A stretch of DNA of 64,000 nucleotides from assembly GCF_003073045.1 (NCBI RefSeq), contig NC_037600.1, forward strand, positions 15,082,352 to 15,146,351, read 5' to 3'. The notes beneath the pieces are model-generated. The model made no database searches. It was not told where the DNA came from and was given only the letters and a program-made list of their open reading frames with translations. This document shows, piece after piece, positions 48,101-59,035 of this stretch (position 1 is the stretch's first letter; every line of letters starts with the position of its first letter). The DNA comes from Pomacea canaliculata (lineage: Eukaryota; Mollusca; Gastropoda; Architaenioglossa; Ampullariidae). Position numbers and translations under genes: made by a program.

Positions 48101-50829
48101 AATCATTTTCATATTTAATGCTTATTTATTCTGAATCTTCTTCATGCTGGTCAGAGATATATGATCATGATTGCAGGATGCGCTATAAGAGGCGATGGCG
48201 GTAAGATTGCAGTAAAAATATTTTGAAGATTCCTGCTCCGCTTATTAATGGTTGTTGTTCAGTTTTGTGTTTTTATTTTTCTTTGTTACATCTAACAGGT
48301 CAAACTCTGCCACCTAGCAAATTCTGCAAATGTTGTCAGCAGCAATAGATCTTTGAATTTTTCATCACATGTGCTGCCTGTCTGTTCATGAAATAATAGC
48401 TGGTGTTTTCTTTCATTACCTGTTTAATGACAAAATGTGCCATCACTGTTGTTAAAAGTTATTTTTGATGAACACTGCAATTTACCATCTTCACTTATTT
48501 CTAACATTGCCATTCCTTCTCCCATTACGGGTTTCATCTGAGTTTCCAAGCATTCTGGTGCTTGTCAGTTGTCTTTATGCTTATTACTATTTGAAATGCT
48601 GGGAAATCTGCTGTGTGTGCTTACTGAAAGGTGTTAGTTTTGATCTTCTCCATCTTGGCTCATTACACACATAGTTCTTAAACAATCTTATGACTGAACC
48701 TGATCCATATAGGTGTAGAAAGCTTGAGTCTGATATCACAGTTGGCAGTAAAAAAAAAAAAAAAGCACCCAACCATGATTATTTCAAATTACTTACGCTG
48801 GTACAAAAATTGTAGGCACAGTGCTTCACTCAGTATAAGTAGATTTAAAGTCATGCTTAGATTTGTTAACATTAAAGAAATTCTCATCAATTTTATTTTC
48901 GTGGAAGATCTGTTGATACATAAGTAGCCTTATTTGTATCTTGAAATGTATTTGAATGTCTGTGTGAATTCCGTTGAAACTAATATATGCTAACCACTTA
49001 TCAGTTAATAACCGTTTGTCGAGCGGTTATGTAAGTTCCTCTAGTAAGCTTCTGCTTAGAATATGTCTCTGATGTGAAATCAGCCCTAGAAAATATATTT
49101 TTAATTACCGAGTTATTTGCTCAATTTGAAATTAACAGCTCAATTAGTATAATGAGAAATTATGAATTCAACCATGACATAATTGTTAAGGAGCTGTCCT
49201 CAAAAAGAAATTTTACAGCTTAAATTAATTTCAAGTGAATGATATCTATGCTAGTAATTTATTATAAAGATGTTAAATAATCTCAGAGTAAAAATTTTAA
49301 AAGTTGTCCAGATAATACATCTATAATTATTTCCTTTTCAGTTATATATATTGCAAAAATTGTTGCAGTGTTGAAAAAGGGTATGGGGGCAGGGGAGGCA
49401 TTGTCCAAGCACATTCCTCATAATTTGGATCTAAGCAAGCAACTCATTGCAACATTGTATTTATAATATTGCATTTACAAGGTTGTATTTGCAACATTGC
49501 ATTTACAACATTGTATTTGAGCTGATTATATATATATATTTTTTTTCTCAAAGACAATACCGAGGACGTACAAGGCAGAGGTCCAAATCTAGATCACAGC
49601 GCTACACACCAGAAAGAAGTTCCTCACAGAATCAGTATCTGGTGCGAGAGTATAGAGAAGCTGCAAGCGATGATTCTGACTTGGAGGAAGCAACCTTTCA
49701 CAGAAGGTAATAGTTAACATTCAAATATGACAGTTTCTTCTTGTTGTTCCTATTCGCCCCCAGTGGAGCATAGGGCCAATATGACAGTTTACTCGGTGAT
49801 AAAATTTGATGTGTCAGCATATTGTGTGAGAGCATACACTGGTTTATATGTATGTGCAATCTACATGACATGCAAGCAGGGCCGTGCTTAGGGGCAGGCG
49901 GACGAGGCATCTGCCTAGGGCCCCGCGCTTCAAGGGGCCCCGCGCTTTTGATTGACGAACGTTACAAATAAATTAATCGTAGGCTTATGTTGTAATGTGT
50001 ATGCAGCGTGCTGTCAATGATAAAAGACGAGATATCCCTGAGGAAAAAAGTGACTTTAGATCCCAACTAAAACCATGTGATCGTGGCGTGAGGGCCCCGC
50101 ACATGCCCTTTGCCTCGGGCCCCGCGGGGGCTAAGAACGGGCCTGCATGCAAGTATGAGGGAAAGAAGGCTGCATGTTTTGTGGACATACAATTTTTTTC
50201 TTTTATTATTATTATTAGGAATCGCAGCAAGTCGCGTTCAAGAAGCCATTCAGAAACACGTTCTTCTTCAAGACATAGGCACAGCAGACGATACCGACGG
50301 AGGAGGGATCAAAGTCCAGACTTGGTAATTAATAAATGAATGAATTAAGAAAATAAATAAATCTGCTTATCATTTTTCTGTCCATGTAAGATAATTGAAC
50401 TCACATTACAAGCTGCTTAATACCCGAACATTTATCTCAGATTGTGTTAGTGATGCTTGAACATGTTGTTGGCCTCTCAGAGTGATCACTTGAACCATAT
50501 AAGCATCATTATGGGGCATAGTGTTAATGGGCAAGTACTTTTGTCTTTGTGACTTATGTAATGACAATTATATAAGTTATGTGATCTTGTTTTTCTTTAG
50601 GCATTTAGATCTTTCTTTAAATCTAATCACCTCTTTCCCTTTTTCTTAAAATCTATTTAAAAAAACAATATCCTTTCTGCAGCTTGACTCAGATGAGAAT
50701 GTGGACTTGAATGAATCACTTGTACTTTCTGAAGACATCAGTCGTTTGACAAAAAGGATGTTGGGCACCGTTCATGGTGAACTGGTAAAATCAAGAAGCA
50801 AGCCTGACTTTGGTTCTTCGTACTGGTGA
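32979..50829 (+). CDS. AKNA: AKNA-like centrosome/microtubule-organising protein, 1,981 aa
   Basis: Twenty exons: 32979-33048, 33718-35505, 36137-36378, 36715-36862, 37084-37283, 37907-38107, 38946-39010, 39636-39692, 40566-40713, 41045-41207, 42279-42451, 42575-42834, 43035-43426, 45217-45655, 45970-46089, 46490-47539, 48177-48200, 49554-49706, 50219-50324 and 50683-50829. The total is 5,946 nt and every phase agrees. An in-frame TGA 18 nt upstream supports the ATG if no exon precedes it. AKNA hallmarks: a coiled coil ending LLSKYALAELTIDQMRLGA (about residue 550), an AKNA-domain helix with HDKLRRAYLQAKEDYNVLRR and then KELEGQLFRLGMRFDEIHE (about 700-810), CPLCGGPGGH (about 1808), an Arg/Ser-rich tail, and a C-terminal LTKRMLGTVHGEL box. 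Vertebrate AKNA sits at centrosomal subdistal appendages and organises microtubules, and was first described as an AT-hook factor. Most of the rest looks disordered. Exon 9 has a weak GTTGGT donor; exon 11 could instead start at 42291. Confidence 0.75.
33118..33181 (+). repeat. (AAC)n microsatellite with repeat tail, AKNA intron 1
   Basis: About 21 AAC units followed by TTTGCTTGTATAGCACCC. Read in reverse, this resembles the GGCGCTATATAAA-type 3' tails of dispersed repeats (compare about 54640). Probably the expanded tail of an old SINE or LINE. Confidence 0.6.
34593..34660 (+). repeat. 24-bp coding minisatellite in AKNA exon 2
   Basis: About 2.8 copies of a 24-bp unit starting GGCAGTCGTCCTGGAAGTCG, encoding GSRPGSRT repeats. 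The surrounding segment is Ser/Arg/Pro rich and probably disordered. Being a multiple of 3, copy-number changes would keep frame. Confidence 0.85.
35798..35929 (+). repeat. 66-bp exact tandem duplication
   Basis: Two adjacent copies beginning GTGACAATTGCAGTAAGATT at 35798 and 35864, essentially identical, in the AKNA intron after exon 2. The unit contains TAGTCAGCATAGTCAACATA-type sub-repeats. Recent slippage or unequal exchange. Confidence 0.9.
38336..38669 (+). mobile_element. Possible solitary LTR (LTR-retrotransposon fossil)
   Basis: About 334 bp starting TGTTATACC and ending GGTTACA, more GC-rich than the surrounding AKNA intron, with an AATAAA at 38571-38576 followed by a U5-like stretch of about 95 bp. 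Terminal TG...CA and an internal polyadenylation signal fit a solo LTR, perhaps Gypsy type. No matching target duplication and no second copy were seen, so family and age are uncertain. Confidence 0.35.
41242..41585. mobile_element. hAT-type MITE, 344 bp, in AKNA intron 10
   Basis: Ends CAGTGGTTCTTAAAGT and, inverted, CAGTGGTTCTCAAAAT. The interior is shared with 8775-9066 (the stretch around TTTGTTTCATTACAATTCAA and TTTGTGACAGTAGTA). Flanking 8-mers TGCTCGTC and TGCTAGCT are a decayed target duplication. It has extra sequence near 41440-41490 that the shorter copy lacks. It is older than the copy at 8775 by TSD decay. Confidence 0.87.
43710..44542. mobile_element. Tc1/mariner (Tigger/pogo-like) MITE, 833 bp, in AKNA intron 13
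   Basis: Terminal inverted repeats CAGTGGAACCTCGGTTAACG and, from the right, CAGTGGAACCTCGGTTAGCG, flanked by TA on both sides (43708-43709 and 44543-44544). Sub-terminal arrays of TTCGTTATCCGAAA and TTCGTTAACCGAAA words occur at both ends, as in pogo/Tigger-derived non-autonomous elements. No transposase was recognised in the interior. Confidence 0.92.
45656..45657 (+). other. AKNA: GC 5' splice site (GC-AG intron) of AKNA exon 14
   Basis: The exon 14 end reads GTTAG/GCAAGT, the GC-AG donor consensus. The next exon begins after ATTGACAG at 45970 and the join restores Arg in frame. No GT donor in the right phase lies nearby; without splicing the frame stops at 45666. Confidence 0.75.
48177..48200 (+). 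other. AKNA: 24-nt in-frame microexon 17 of AKNA
   Basis: Bounded by TTGCAG and CGGTAAGA, encoding G-MRYKRRW plus a split Arg codon. Phase 2 on both sides, so inclusion or skipping keeps frame. It adds a basic patch just before the Arg/Ser-rich tail. Skipping would join GG to the A of exon 18. Confidence 0.7.
49877..50145. mobile_element. hAT-type MITE, 269 bp, perfect 8-bp TSD, AKNA intron 18
   Basis: Imperfect inverted termini CAGGGCCGTGCTTAGGGGC and CAGGCCCGTTCTTAGCCCC, with GGGCCCCGCG-rich sub-terminal motifs, are flanked by identical CATGCAAG at 49869-49876 and 50146-50153. It is markedly GC-richer than the host intron and ends only 73 bp before exon 19. There is no coding capacity. Confidence 0.92.
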
Positions 50830-52475
50830 TACTTACACCATCAAGCATCTGGAGATAAAATTTGGTGAATCTGAATTTTTATCGCCTGCCATGTTAACAT
50901 TGCTTTTCAAGAACCCTACTTTAGGTGAGGAAAACTGTATCTAAAATACAGGCTAGCTTTTGAGCTGCAGTTGTCTAAACCTAAGAAAAGCTGGAAGGCT
51001 TAATAAGTCTCAACACCAAAGATTTTTTGTCAATGCAGCAAAGCTGACATCACCTGTTACAAAGGAGGATTTTCCTTAAGTAGCATTTTTTTTAAAAAGG
51101 CATTTCAGTAACTTGAAGTCAAATATCTTACTTTTAGTGAGAGATTGGGAATTTGTAATTTTATTTCATTTTACACTGTCTCTCATCCTAAAGCTGCTTG
51201 TTTATCTGCAATAATTAGTACAAATACCCAATATTGTTCCAAAGTATACAGTTGAATGCAATGTGCTTGTAAAGTGTACACTAGAGACTGATATTTACCC
51301 AATACTTGTTTTTTAAGCAATATACAAATAGTTCAGCTGATTTTATACCCAGGGACTTCACTTTATTATTTTTTCATTCACTACTACTCATTTTTTTTAC
51401 TGAGTTTTTAATGTGAGAATAATAATTATTGTATACACATAAAATAATTAGTTTGAATGAGCCAGAAACAAATATTATGAATGTAACTGTTGGCAAGAAA
51501 ACAAGTGTTGATTTGAGATGAATCATGTAAAGAATTGTGATATCAGTGAAATTTTAGACTAATTAATTTGTAAAGTACTTATTGCATATTTTATCGATTC
51601 TGGGTCTTGAATTTTCCGGATACTAATTTTTGTCAAGTTGTAAATTTCTGGAAATTTTAATTGAAATTAACTGCATCCCTAGTATACTTGTTACTTCCAA
51701 AAAGTGGTTATTTTATACGTTTTTTTGTCACTAAGAGATCATGAAGACTGTCTTCTCGAAAGCTAGTTCATTCATATTTTGTGTTGAAAGAGAAATGACC
51801 CATACATATTTTTAGTGAACATTATGACAGAATGTAATTTGATATTTGAAAAGTTTAAGAAAATGTTTCATTATAAAATAGTTTATAAAAATAATGGCAT
51901 ACATAATATTTAAATAGCTTTAATATTTTGTATTCTTATTTTATAAGCCTGTTTTACTTTATTTTTCTTCTCTGTAATGAATTTTATTGACCATCTTGCT
52001 GTGATAAAATAAGTTTTTCAACAGACAGGAGGCTGTTTTGGTCTACAGTTGACCTCTTAAGTGCTATCTTTATATCTGCACATGGATGTACGCACTTAAT
52101 TGCATCGAAACCTTGGAGTGCCTTTTGGTGGAGAAATGTGGAAATGGTCATGATGAATTACAGACAGTCTTATATCCACCAACAACTTGTAATCTCGTAT
52201 TTCATTTCGCATATCACTTTTATCAACATCTAAAAACACTCATCAAAGATAATGCTGCTTAAGACTTTATCACTATCTACAATATGTTGCGATTGTAATA
52301 TTATAATATAAAAGGACATTTTTCTCATGTTTTACTTTATCATATCTGGTATTGTAATGTTTTATAAGTCAATTCTTTTGGAAATATTCTTGTATTACTG
52401 CAGGCTTTTGCATGCATATCAAAGTTTTGTATTGCATTCCGTCCACTGAAATAAACATGATATGCTGAAAGTAGT
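50830..52475 (+). other. AKNA: AKNA 3' UTR with polyadenylation signal at 52450-52455
   Basis: AT-rich sequence after the stop codon with no frames of note, ending at AATAAA (52450-52455) followed by a T-rich downstream region near 52480. The 3' end is inferred from the first well-placed signal with a GU/U-rich follow-up. Confidence 0.5.
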
Positions 52476-52975
52476 TCAAAGTTCTCTCTCTTTAAACTTT
52501 AGAGCCCCTTATACAAACTCCATCACTGCAAGACTACAGTTAGTAAATTTGGTTAAAAATTATATGACGATATTTTACTAACTTCATATATTGTGATAGG
52601 GCTGCAATCTTAAACTGCATTTGGAACATAATGTCCACGTGGTGTGAAATTATTCAAGTTAACTCCGTACAGCCCAGAACATTGCTCCATGCTTGCTTGC
52701 TATTTTCATTTGACTGTAAAGTAAGAAATGGAGGCCCTACACACTTTTTCTGTCATGCACAGCATGGTAAAACCAAGCCCGTCATCACAGACTGACAAAT
52801 ATGCCCAGAAGTGCTTTGTCATCGGTCGTTAAACCTGGCCACACTGTGCTTGAAGCATTTTTTTTTTTTTAAAGAAAGCCGAACCTGAACGAGACTATGC
52901 CAAAGCAGTCTGCCTATTGCAGTTTCCAGTTTGTCCATTTCTTCCATTCACCTGTCGTATGGAAACGTAGATCGA

Positions 52976-53045
52976 GGGGTCGGTCGGTGGCGCAACGGTA
53001 AGCGCCTGTCACCAATACAGTGAAGGTTGTACGTGTGTCCTTTTT
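52976..53045 (+). repeat. tRNA-derived SINE head
   Basis: The stretch GGTCGGTGGCGCAACGGTAA then GCGCCTGTCACC and GAAGGTTGTACGTG resembles a tRNA with a Pol III A box (TGGCGCAACGGTAAGCG) and a degenerate B box. It does not fold into a clean cloverleaf with matched acceptor arms, so a SINE head is likelier than a tRNA gene. Confidence 0.5.
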
Positions 53046-53476
53046 TAAATACTTCGTGACCGCATTATTTCTAAGCTGGTAGGAATGGGGCTGCGAATGA
53101 TTGTTCGTTTGTGCACGTGAGCTGTAGTTCTTGCACGAAATAATAGGGGTGGAACATGTAGCTAAGCTGGAACATCGAACTTGTCTCTGATATTCGTAAA
53201 ACGTGCCTCTAGAGGAGAATCTAGGTTTTATTACTCGCAAATGTCAGCATCATTAAGACATGGGTTCTTATAACTACTTACGATGACGGCATTGGTATAT
53301 GTTTTTGACAAATGTTAAAACAAATTTACAGAAATGTCAATAATAATAACAACATATTTAAGAAAGCATTTAAAGCACATCAGTTTTTCTTGATTTCAAG
53401 TATTCTTTCTCAAGAAGAGTTTTTTTCCAATGTATTCCAAACTCGAGTTTTAGCCTACATTCTTCAGAACAGACGA

Positions 53477-56286
53477 TTACTGCCTGACATCTCTGCAGAA
53501 GAATTTTGTCTGGTCCCGAACGGACCGATCAGGGTCGCAACTGGTGTCTGTGGGACACTCGCAAGGATATTGTGTACGAGTCTCGTCCTCGTTGGTCGAC
53601 ATGCATTCATCTCGGTTAGGTCCTTGGATGTTGCATTGCCTCTGCATGTAAATAAATAAATAAAATGTTTACAGCGTAGCGTCGATCCCAAAAGCTCTAC
53701 TACACCTTTTTACAAGATACAATTTCCACAAACATTTGTGAAAACCCTCCTTAGGTTCTCGAGACACGGGTCTACAAACATCACCATGCACAGGAAGCTG
53801 TCAAAAATGCAAGATATCGGAATTGTAACTGTATATATTTACGTTGTCAAAGCGTCAACCACTGAGAGAGTTGAGACTTCGTATGTTAATTAAGTGTAGC
53901 TGTGGAATCGTTTGACATCTTTTATGAGGATGACGATATTTGTAGGTGGGTATCTTGATCGAGTTATTCACCCACGTTTCAAGTAATAGTAACTACACCT
54001 GAGTTTCATCCGTTTATTTTTTTAAATGCACCTTTAATGTAAGGACCTAGCAAAAGTGATAAATTACGCCAAAAAAAAAAAATTATGCAAATTGAAGATA
54101 ATTAGACCTAATGGAGCAGTTTGTGCAGTACAAACCTTGAACTCTGGACAACTGTATTTCATGTGCGTGGCATGGTCATAATCGATGTAAGTCTCGTCCA
54201 GAACAAGCGGTCGCGAATCTGCGCATGTGCAGGTGAAGAACTCAACATTTTGAGGAAGTATGGAAACCTCAGCGAGTTGCAGTGCCGTGCCATTGTCAGT
54301 GCACAGTATTCTAGGCTGAACTTCGCTGCAGAACATCATGCTCATGGTCATATCTAGAATCAGAAACGGATTTATTAGTAAGACAATCGAAAGCAGACGA
54401 CTGCAAACGCGTCTTTTGTTCGATGAGGTTTTGAAGAACTCCCTCCTGCGTCCCCCACTCCCAATAAATATATAAACAAAATAACGAAGAAAGATCCTTC
54501 ATCTTGTGATGACTAAAATAATGAAAATGATGATGATGTAATAATGATTCCGTGTCTATATTAAAAATATTTCTTTGTTATGGAGATGCAAAGCGCACTG
54601 AGCTTGCTGCTATACTGTAGTGTGAAAGTGCGCTATATAAATCCACTTTTCTTACATATTTATTTTTTTAAGTGATATTGATCGAAAAATCATAAAATTG
54701 ATTTGTATATATATATATAAACAGGTGGATGTAGTCACAGGTATAAATGTGCCAGAAAAAGTGACACAACTGTCGGGGGATTCATTGAGGTGAACAGAAA
54801 CTCACCGTTTAAATGCTTGACGGTGATGACGCGGCTGGCGTCCCCCTCCCAGTCCGAGGAACAAGGGTTGCTGGGAGGACACCTGCACTGCTCAGCGGTT
54901 TCCGTGGTGGTGGAGGTGCGGTGCAGGTGAATTTTGATGCGACAGGGTTCTGATAAGCTGCAGCGACCCTGTCAAACAACGTTGAATCCAGTAGTATGCA
55001 AGTCTGGGAACGAATTCCTTCCCATACAGGCCATCAACAGTTAAACTATAAAAATTATGAGTATTACTGGATTAGGGAACAGCGTTTATTTATTTATTTA
55101 TTTATTTATTTTTGTACACACATTTATTTAACTCACTATCCTTATCTGTCGGTCCGTTTAATTTTATAATCAACATTATACCAATTTCCCATTTTTTTCT
55201 TGGGTCTCGGGATTATTTTTAATACAAAGAGCTTAAAATATAAATGTGTGTGGGTGGTGGGTGGTCTACCTATCAAAAATTTTAAAGTTATATATTTGTT
55301 GATAAGATTATTATCGAAAGAAAGTTAATTATCAATATTTGTACGAGTGCCCCTAACAGGTTTAACTTGAACATTATTCGAAAAAAAATTGACCCAGCTG
55401 TATCATTTAACCAGTCAGTGCTCAGTACCTAGTGATTATCTCCGCACGTTTTCTAAAGTACACCGCAGAATATCTCTGCGTCCGGCTTCTCGGCAGCTAC
55501 GGGAGACGGATTCGGTCTAGTTCACATCAGCAGGCGGCGCCATGTCGACCTCGAACGTGTGAAGACTCACGGGGAACACATGCAGTCATCTTCACGAGAA
55601 AGGAAGTGCATGGCTTTCAGCCTGATCGAGGTTCTGATGGGGGTCAGCGGCAGTAACACTCAACCCTCTGTTGTGTGGCCAAATGTGACCGAACACTGGA
55701 GGAAATGCACATGCATCTTACTTAGACCCGCACAAAGCTGGGGCTATGTCGGGGTTATGACCCTCGGTGCAAGATGTCCAACTAACCTATATATTATATC
55801 TATATATATATTTCATTACATATATTTCAGTCACATAGCTCTCTCTTCATGTAGACCTCTCTAGCCCTCTGTGTGTGTGTGGGTAAATGGAAAGGGGAGG
55901 GCTACATTCTATGTTGAGATACTTGTATCACGAGAATCGACAGCTGTTCGCTTAAACTTTAAATATTGCTCATTTTCCAATGAGCTAAACCTAAATACTT
56001 GAAAAAAAAAAGAAAAAACAAAACAAAACAAAAGAAAACAAACAAACAAAAAAAGCAAACAAACAAAAAACAAAAAAACAAAACAAAAAAACAAAAAAAC
56101 AACAACAACAAACAAACAAAGAAAAAGTTTTGCAGACGGCTTAGTCTTTAACTAAATTCGTACTTTTTCTTTTTTCTTTTGGGATTCTTTATCTCCTTTC
56201 CCTTTTTTTTTAAACGAGGGGTTGTGGAATGCGACATGTATAAATATAACAGCTGAAAATAAACTAAATAAAATAGGTATCCTTGT

Positions 56287-56345
<59 letters not shown>

Positions 56346-58228
56346 CTTTGACGTCATTTCCAGGCTGAGGCCAACGCAAGAAATCATGCACGTGCTTTGC
56401 TTATCTCGGCGACGTTTCGCGCCAAGTAGATATCAACGCACGCCGTCGAGGGAGAGAACTCTGCGGGGAGTAACTCGCGGTATGCGTTGTGTACCCGACC
56501 CCATATCTTTCCGGAAACAGTTGGTTAGCGTGGGTGGAAGGACACGACTCGTTGCACCGCAAACTTTCCGGCGAGGGAAACTTGATATCAAGCTTCCGGG
56601 CACTGTCAATGCTCTGCCTTCCCCATCCCCTTACAAATGTTTCTTTCTGGCTGCCTGGTGTTTACCTTTCCTGTCAAAACAAACTGCCCCTCTCGTTTTT
56701 TTTCAGGATCTGCACTTAATCTAGTTTCTACCAGAAATTTTGTTGTGGGAACATATTTGATCAAATGCTTCTTCTAAGACTTCAAACAAACACTCCTCTC
56801 CTTCCCGCCCCGTACAACATGTAGAATCAGGAATACGTTTTTGAGGATTGCATTCCCGTACCTTGTTTTCTGTAAATAATTTGTCTTTTTATGAGTGTTG
56901 TCATGGACGCAAGATGCTAACCAGTGTTACTACAAAAAGTTTTCTTTTAATAACACATAAGAATCCTGATGTCCTGTTAAAGAAATATTCTGTAATGTCT
57001 GTCTAAGGAAATCAAGAAGTGTGCTGATTTTCATGGACCCTTCCTCTACTCCAGTGTTGCTTATTGACCTTTTTTAAAAAAATAACGTGTCACCTTCCTT
57101 GTATGTTTAGGCATAAGCAGCTAAAAAATGCGAAAGCTAGCGGGAGGAGAATTTTGTTTATAAACATCCCTTTCAAATATACGCCCCTGAACAAGAAGCA
57201 AACGGCCACAGGCCCGCCAGGAATTTCATGTCACGACTGACATGCAGACCACGAGACGTAACAGGGGGAGCTCCTTAAAACAGGGGACCATGCTTCTAAC
57301 ACTGGACTGTGAGATGGACTGAGGAGATGGACTGACTGAGGAGGCGCCAATCCCTTCAGGCTCAATTCATTGGGAGACAAGAGCAGGAGGAGGTAATCGC
57401 TATTAAATGCTGGTCTACGGTTATCGCCCTCTGTGCTAATTACTGCTGACATTCCCGAGATTAACACAGATAGATCGCGGAAGGCATACCAAACCCTCCC
57501 TACCAACCCAACTTTCCAGGACATATGATAGCAAGATAATTAGCAATCCCAGTTTTTGTCTCCTTTAGGACTTTACAGTGTGGGAAAAAATGATCTGTTG
57601 TAAACAATTAGTGTTTTTCGTATGTTTACTTTGATTACAGATAGATAAGGAAGGCCACGGAATGCTTACTAAACTTTCTCTATTGACCGATTTCCTCCCT
57701 CCCGTGACACATGACAAGATGATTAGCGACCCCAGTCTTACTCCCCTTTACCAAGTCGCAGTGTGGGAAAAAAACTGTAACTGTTGTAAATAATTGTAAT
57801 ACCTGGCAAAGCGAAAGCAAGAAAACCGCCGTGCGATGCAAGTATTTGTTCTGTTAGGATTTCACAGTATAACAAACTCATTTTCGCAAATCGAAAATCA
57901 AGCTGTCTTAAATAAATGCACTCGTACTTTTGTCTTAACGGGCTTAATTCGATGTATTGCTACTTGAAAAGAAGCAAGCCAGTGTAATTTATACCAAGGG
58001 TGAGATATGAAATAAATACTTAAATACAAAAATCAGCCAGGGATGTAAAAAAAAAAATAAAAAATAAATAGCAAAAGGTTAAAAGAGGAAGAAAAGTGAA
58101 CTGGATGCCGGGACACATGAAGTACTTACATTTATTAGTCCTGGAAAGAAGCTGTTTCCGAAAGGAGGCATTGCAGAACACACCAATATCGACAGAACTG
58201 CAAAGATCCATAGCAGCGCCATTGTCAT
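53477..58228 (-). CDS. Secreted cysteine-rich protein, 214 aa, three Cys modules
   Basis: Exons on the minus strand: 58228-58130, 54968-54806, 54353-54136 and 53641-53477; all phases agree and total 645 nt. Exon 1 encodes a signal peptide (MTMALLWIFAVLSILVCSA) and ends at a GTAAGT donor. Exon 2 has five Cys (C-x5-C-x18-C-x-C-x5-C), exon 3 five (C-x8-C-x23-C-x-C-x24-C), and exon 4 six (C-x9-C-x13-C-x-C-x5-C-x13-C). The mature chain therefore has 16 Cys, an even number suited to disulphides, with a recurrent C-x-C core per exon. I do not recognise the family with confidence. The CxCP pattern is reminiscent of invertebrate Bm8-interacting-like or Argos-like secreted factors. Intron 1 is about 3.2 kb. 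A second in-frame ATG at 58222 is possible. Confidence 0.72.
54585..56346. repeat. Simple repeats in introns of the secreted gene
   Basis: Part of this interval overlaps exon 2 (54806-54968). At 54590-54650 AAAGCGCACTGAGC to GTGCGCTATATAAATCC resembles a dispersed-repeat 3' tail. At 55084-55111 there is an (ATTT)n run, at 55998-56125 an A-rich CAAA/CAAAA tract, and at 56287-56346 an (AAC)n microsatellite of 20 units. No gene was recognised in 55000-56280 beyond the exon. Confidence 0.5.
57473..57793. repeat. Diverged tandem duplication, about 165 bp unit
   Basis: 57473-57611 and 57641-57793 share ordered blocks: AGAT..GGAAGGC, CCTCCC, GACA-ATGA-AAGAT-ATTAGC, CCCAGT, CAGTGTGGGAAAAAA and TGTTGTAAA-AATT. 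Identity is roughly 65-70% by eye. It lies in intron 1 of the secreted Cys-rich gene. The rest of 56350-58129 holds nothing recognised. Confidence 0.5.
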
Positions 58229-58489
58229 GAACTTGGTCAGCTGATCACTGAAAGCTCGCAGAAATGCTCGAGTGTATCTGCAGACATAAAAAATACAAAA
58301 ATTTTCTTCAGCAACTAATTGGTTCTTCGCTTTTCTAAACGACAAAACAAAACAAGACAAAGACAAAACAAAAACAAAACAAAACTCAGCGCTGACTTTT
58401 CGTTGTCTCAGTGAAAACTGCTCTCTCAAAAGTTGCCCCCAGATTTGTTCGCATGTTCCATTTCCAGTTAGTCCCTAAACTAAATTTCC

Positions 58490-59035
58490 TTTCATTGACC
58501 AGTCGTAAGGGAACAATCGGATGGAGCGCAGCAGAGGTGAACTCACGCCAGCGGGTCCGCTGATCCACCCGCCTGAGAAGGTCCTCCAGGGAACAGTCTG
58601 TTCAAACGCCTTCGACGTTCCTTGCAGTACCGTCTTCGCCAAAGTGACATGACTGAACCACTTCAGCTTTTTCAGCTGGACGGTTCGTACGCAAGGGTTC
58701 CTACGAAGTCGTTCGTTTTTCGCTCCTTTGAGGCATTTCGTTTTGAACGCCTAGATCCGCCGTTCTTGTTCTGTTAGTAGGGACCATCGAGACCCAACGG
58801 TACTCCTGTCGGTCCCAAATCCGGCCTGTTCCTCCTCCGCCGCCATTCGATTACCTTCAGAAAGGGGCAGTACTAGTGTGTGTTTATTTCTGTGGCCACT
58901 GCTCAAATTTTCTGGTGCATGATGGTAAGAGCAATTCCGCTGTGACATTGTCCACGCCCTTCTGGCTGCGAATGGTCTCATTGACCTCATCGCGCAAGAC
59001 CTGCAGGTCCGCCAGGTTACATGTACAACAAGACC
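58490..59035 (-). mobile_element. LINE remnant (RT and C-terminal fragments)
   Basis: Minus-strand pieces in order: LRDEVNETIRSQKGVDNVTA and ELLLPSCTRKFEQ (59005-58890), GNRMAAEEEQAGFGTDRSTVG (about 58830-58790), LKWFSHVTLAKTVLQGT (about 58680-58630), and RTRWREFTSAALHPIVPLRL (about 58560-58500). They form the pre-RT, RT finger, post-RT GHVTR-like and terminal blocks of an RTE-like LINE. Most of the RT between fragments is deleted. It lies 270 bp upstream of the secreted gene's start codon. Confidence 0.7.

Noticed and set aside
52976-53045. tRNA gene
   Set aside because: A box is good, but the B box is degenerate and no matching acceptor stem was found; a SINE head fits better.
56148-56391. 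Poly-Leu and poly-Val minus-strand frames
   Set aside because: Products of the second (AAC)n tract at 56287-56346.
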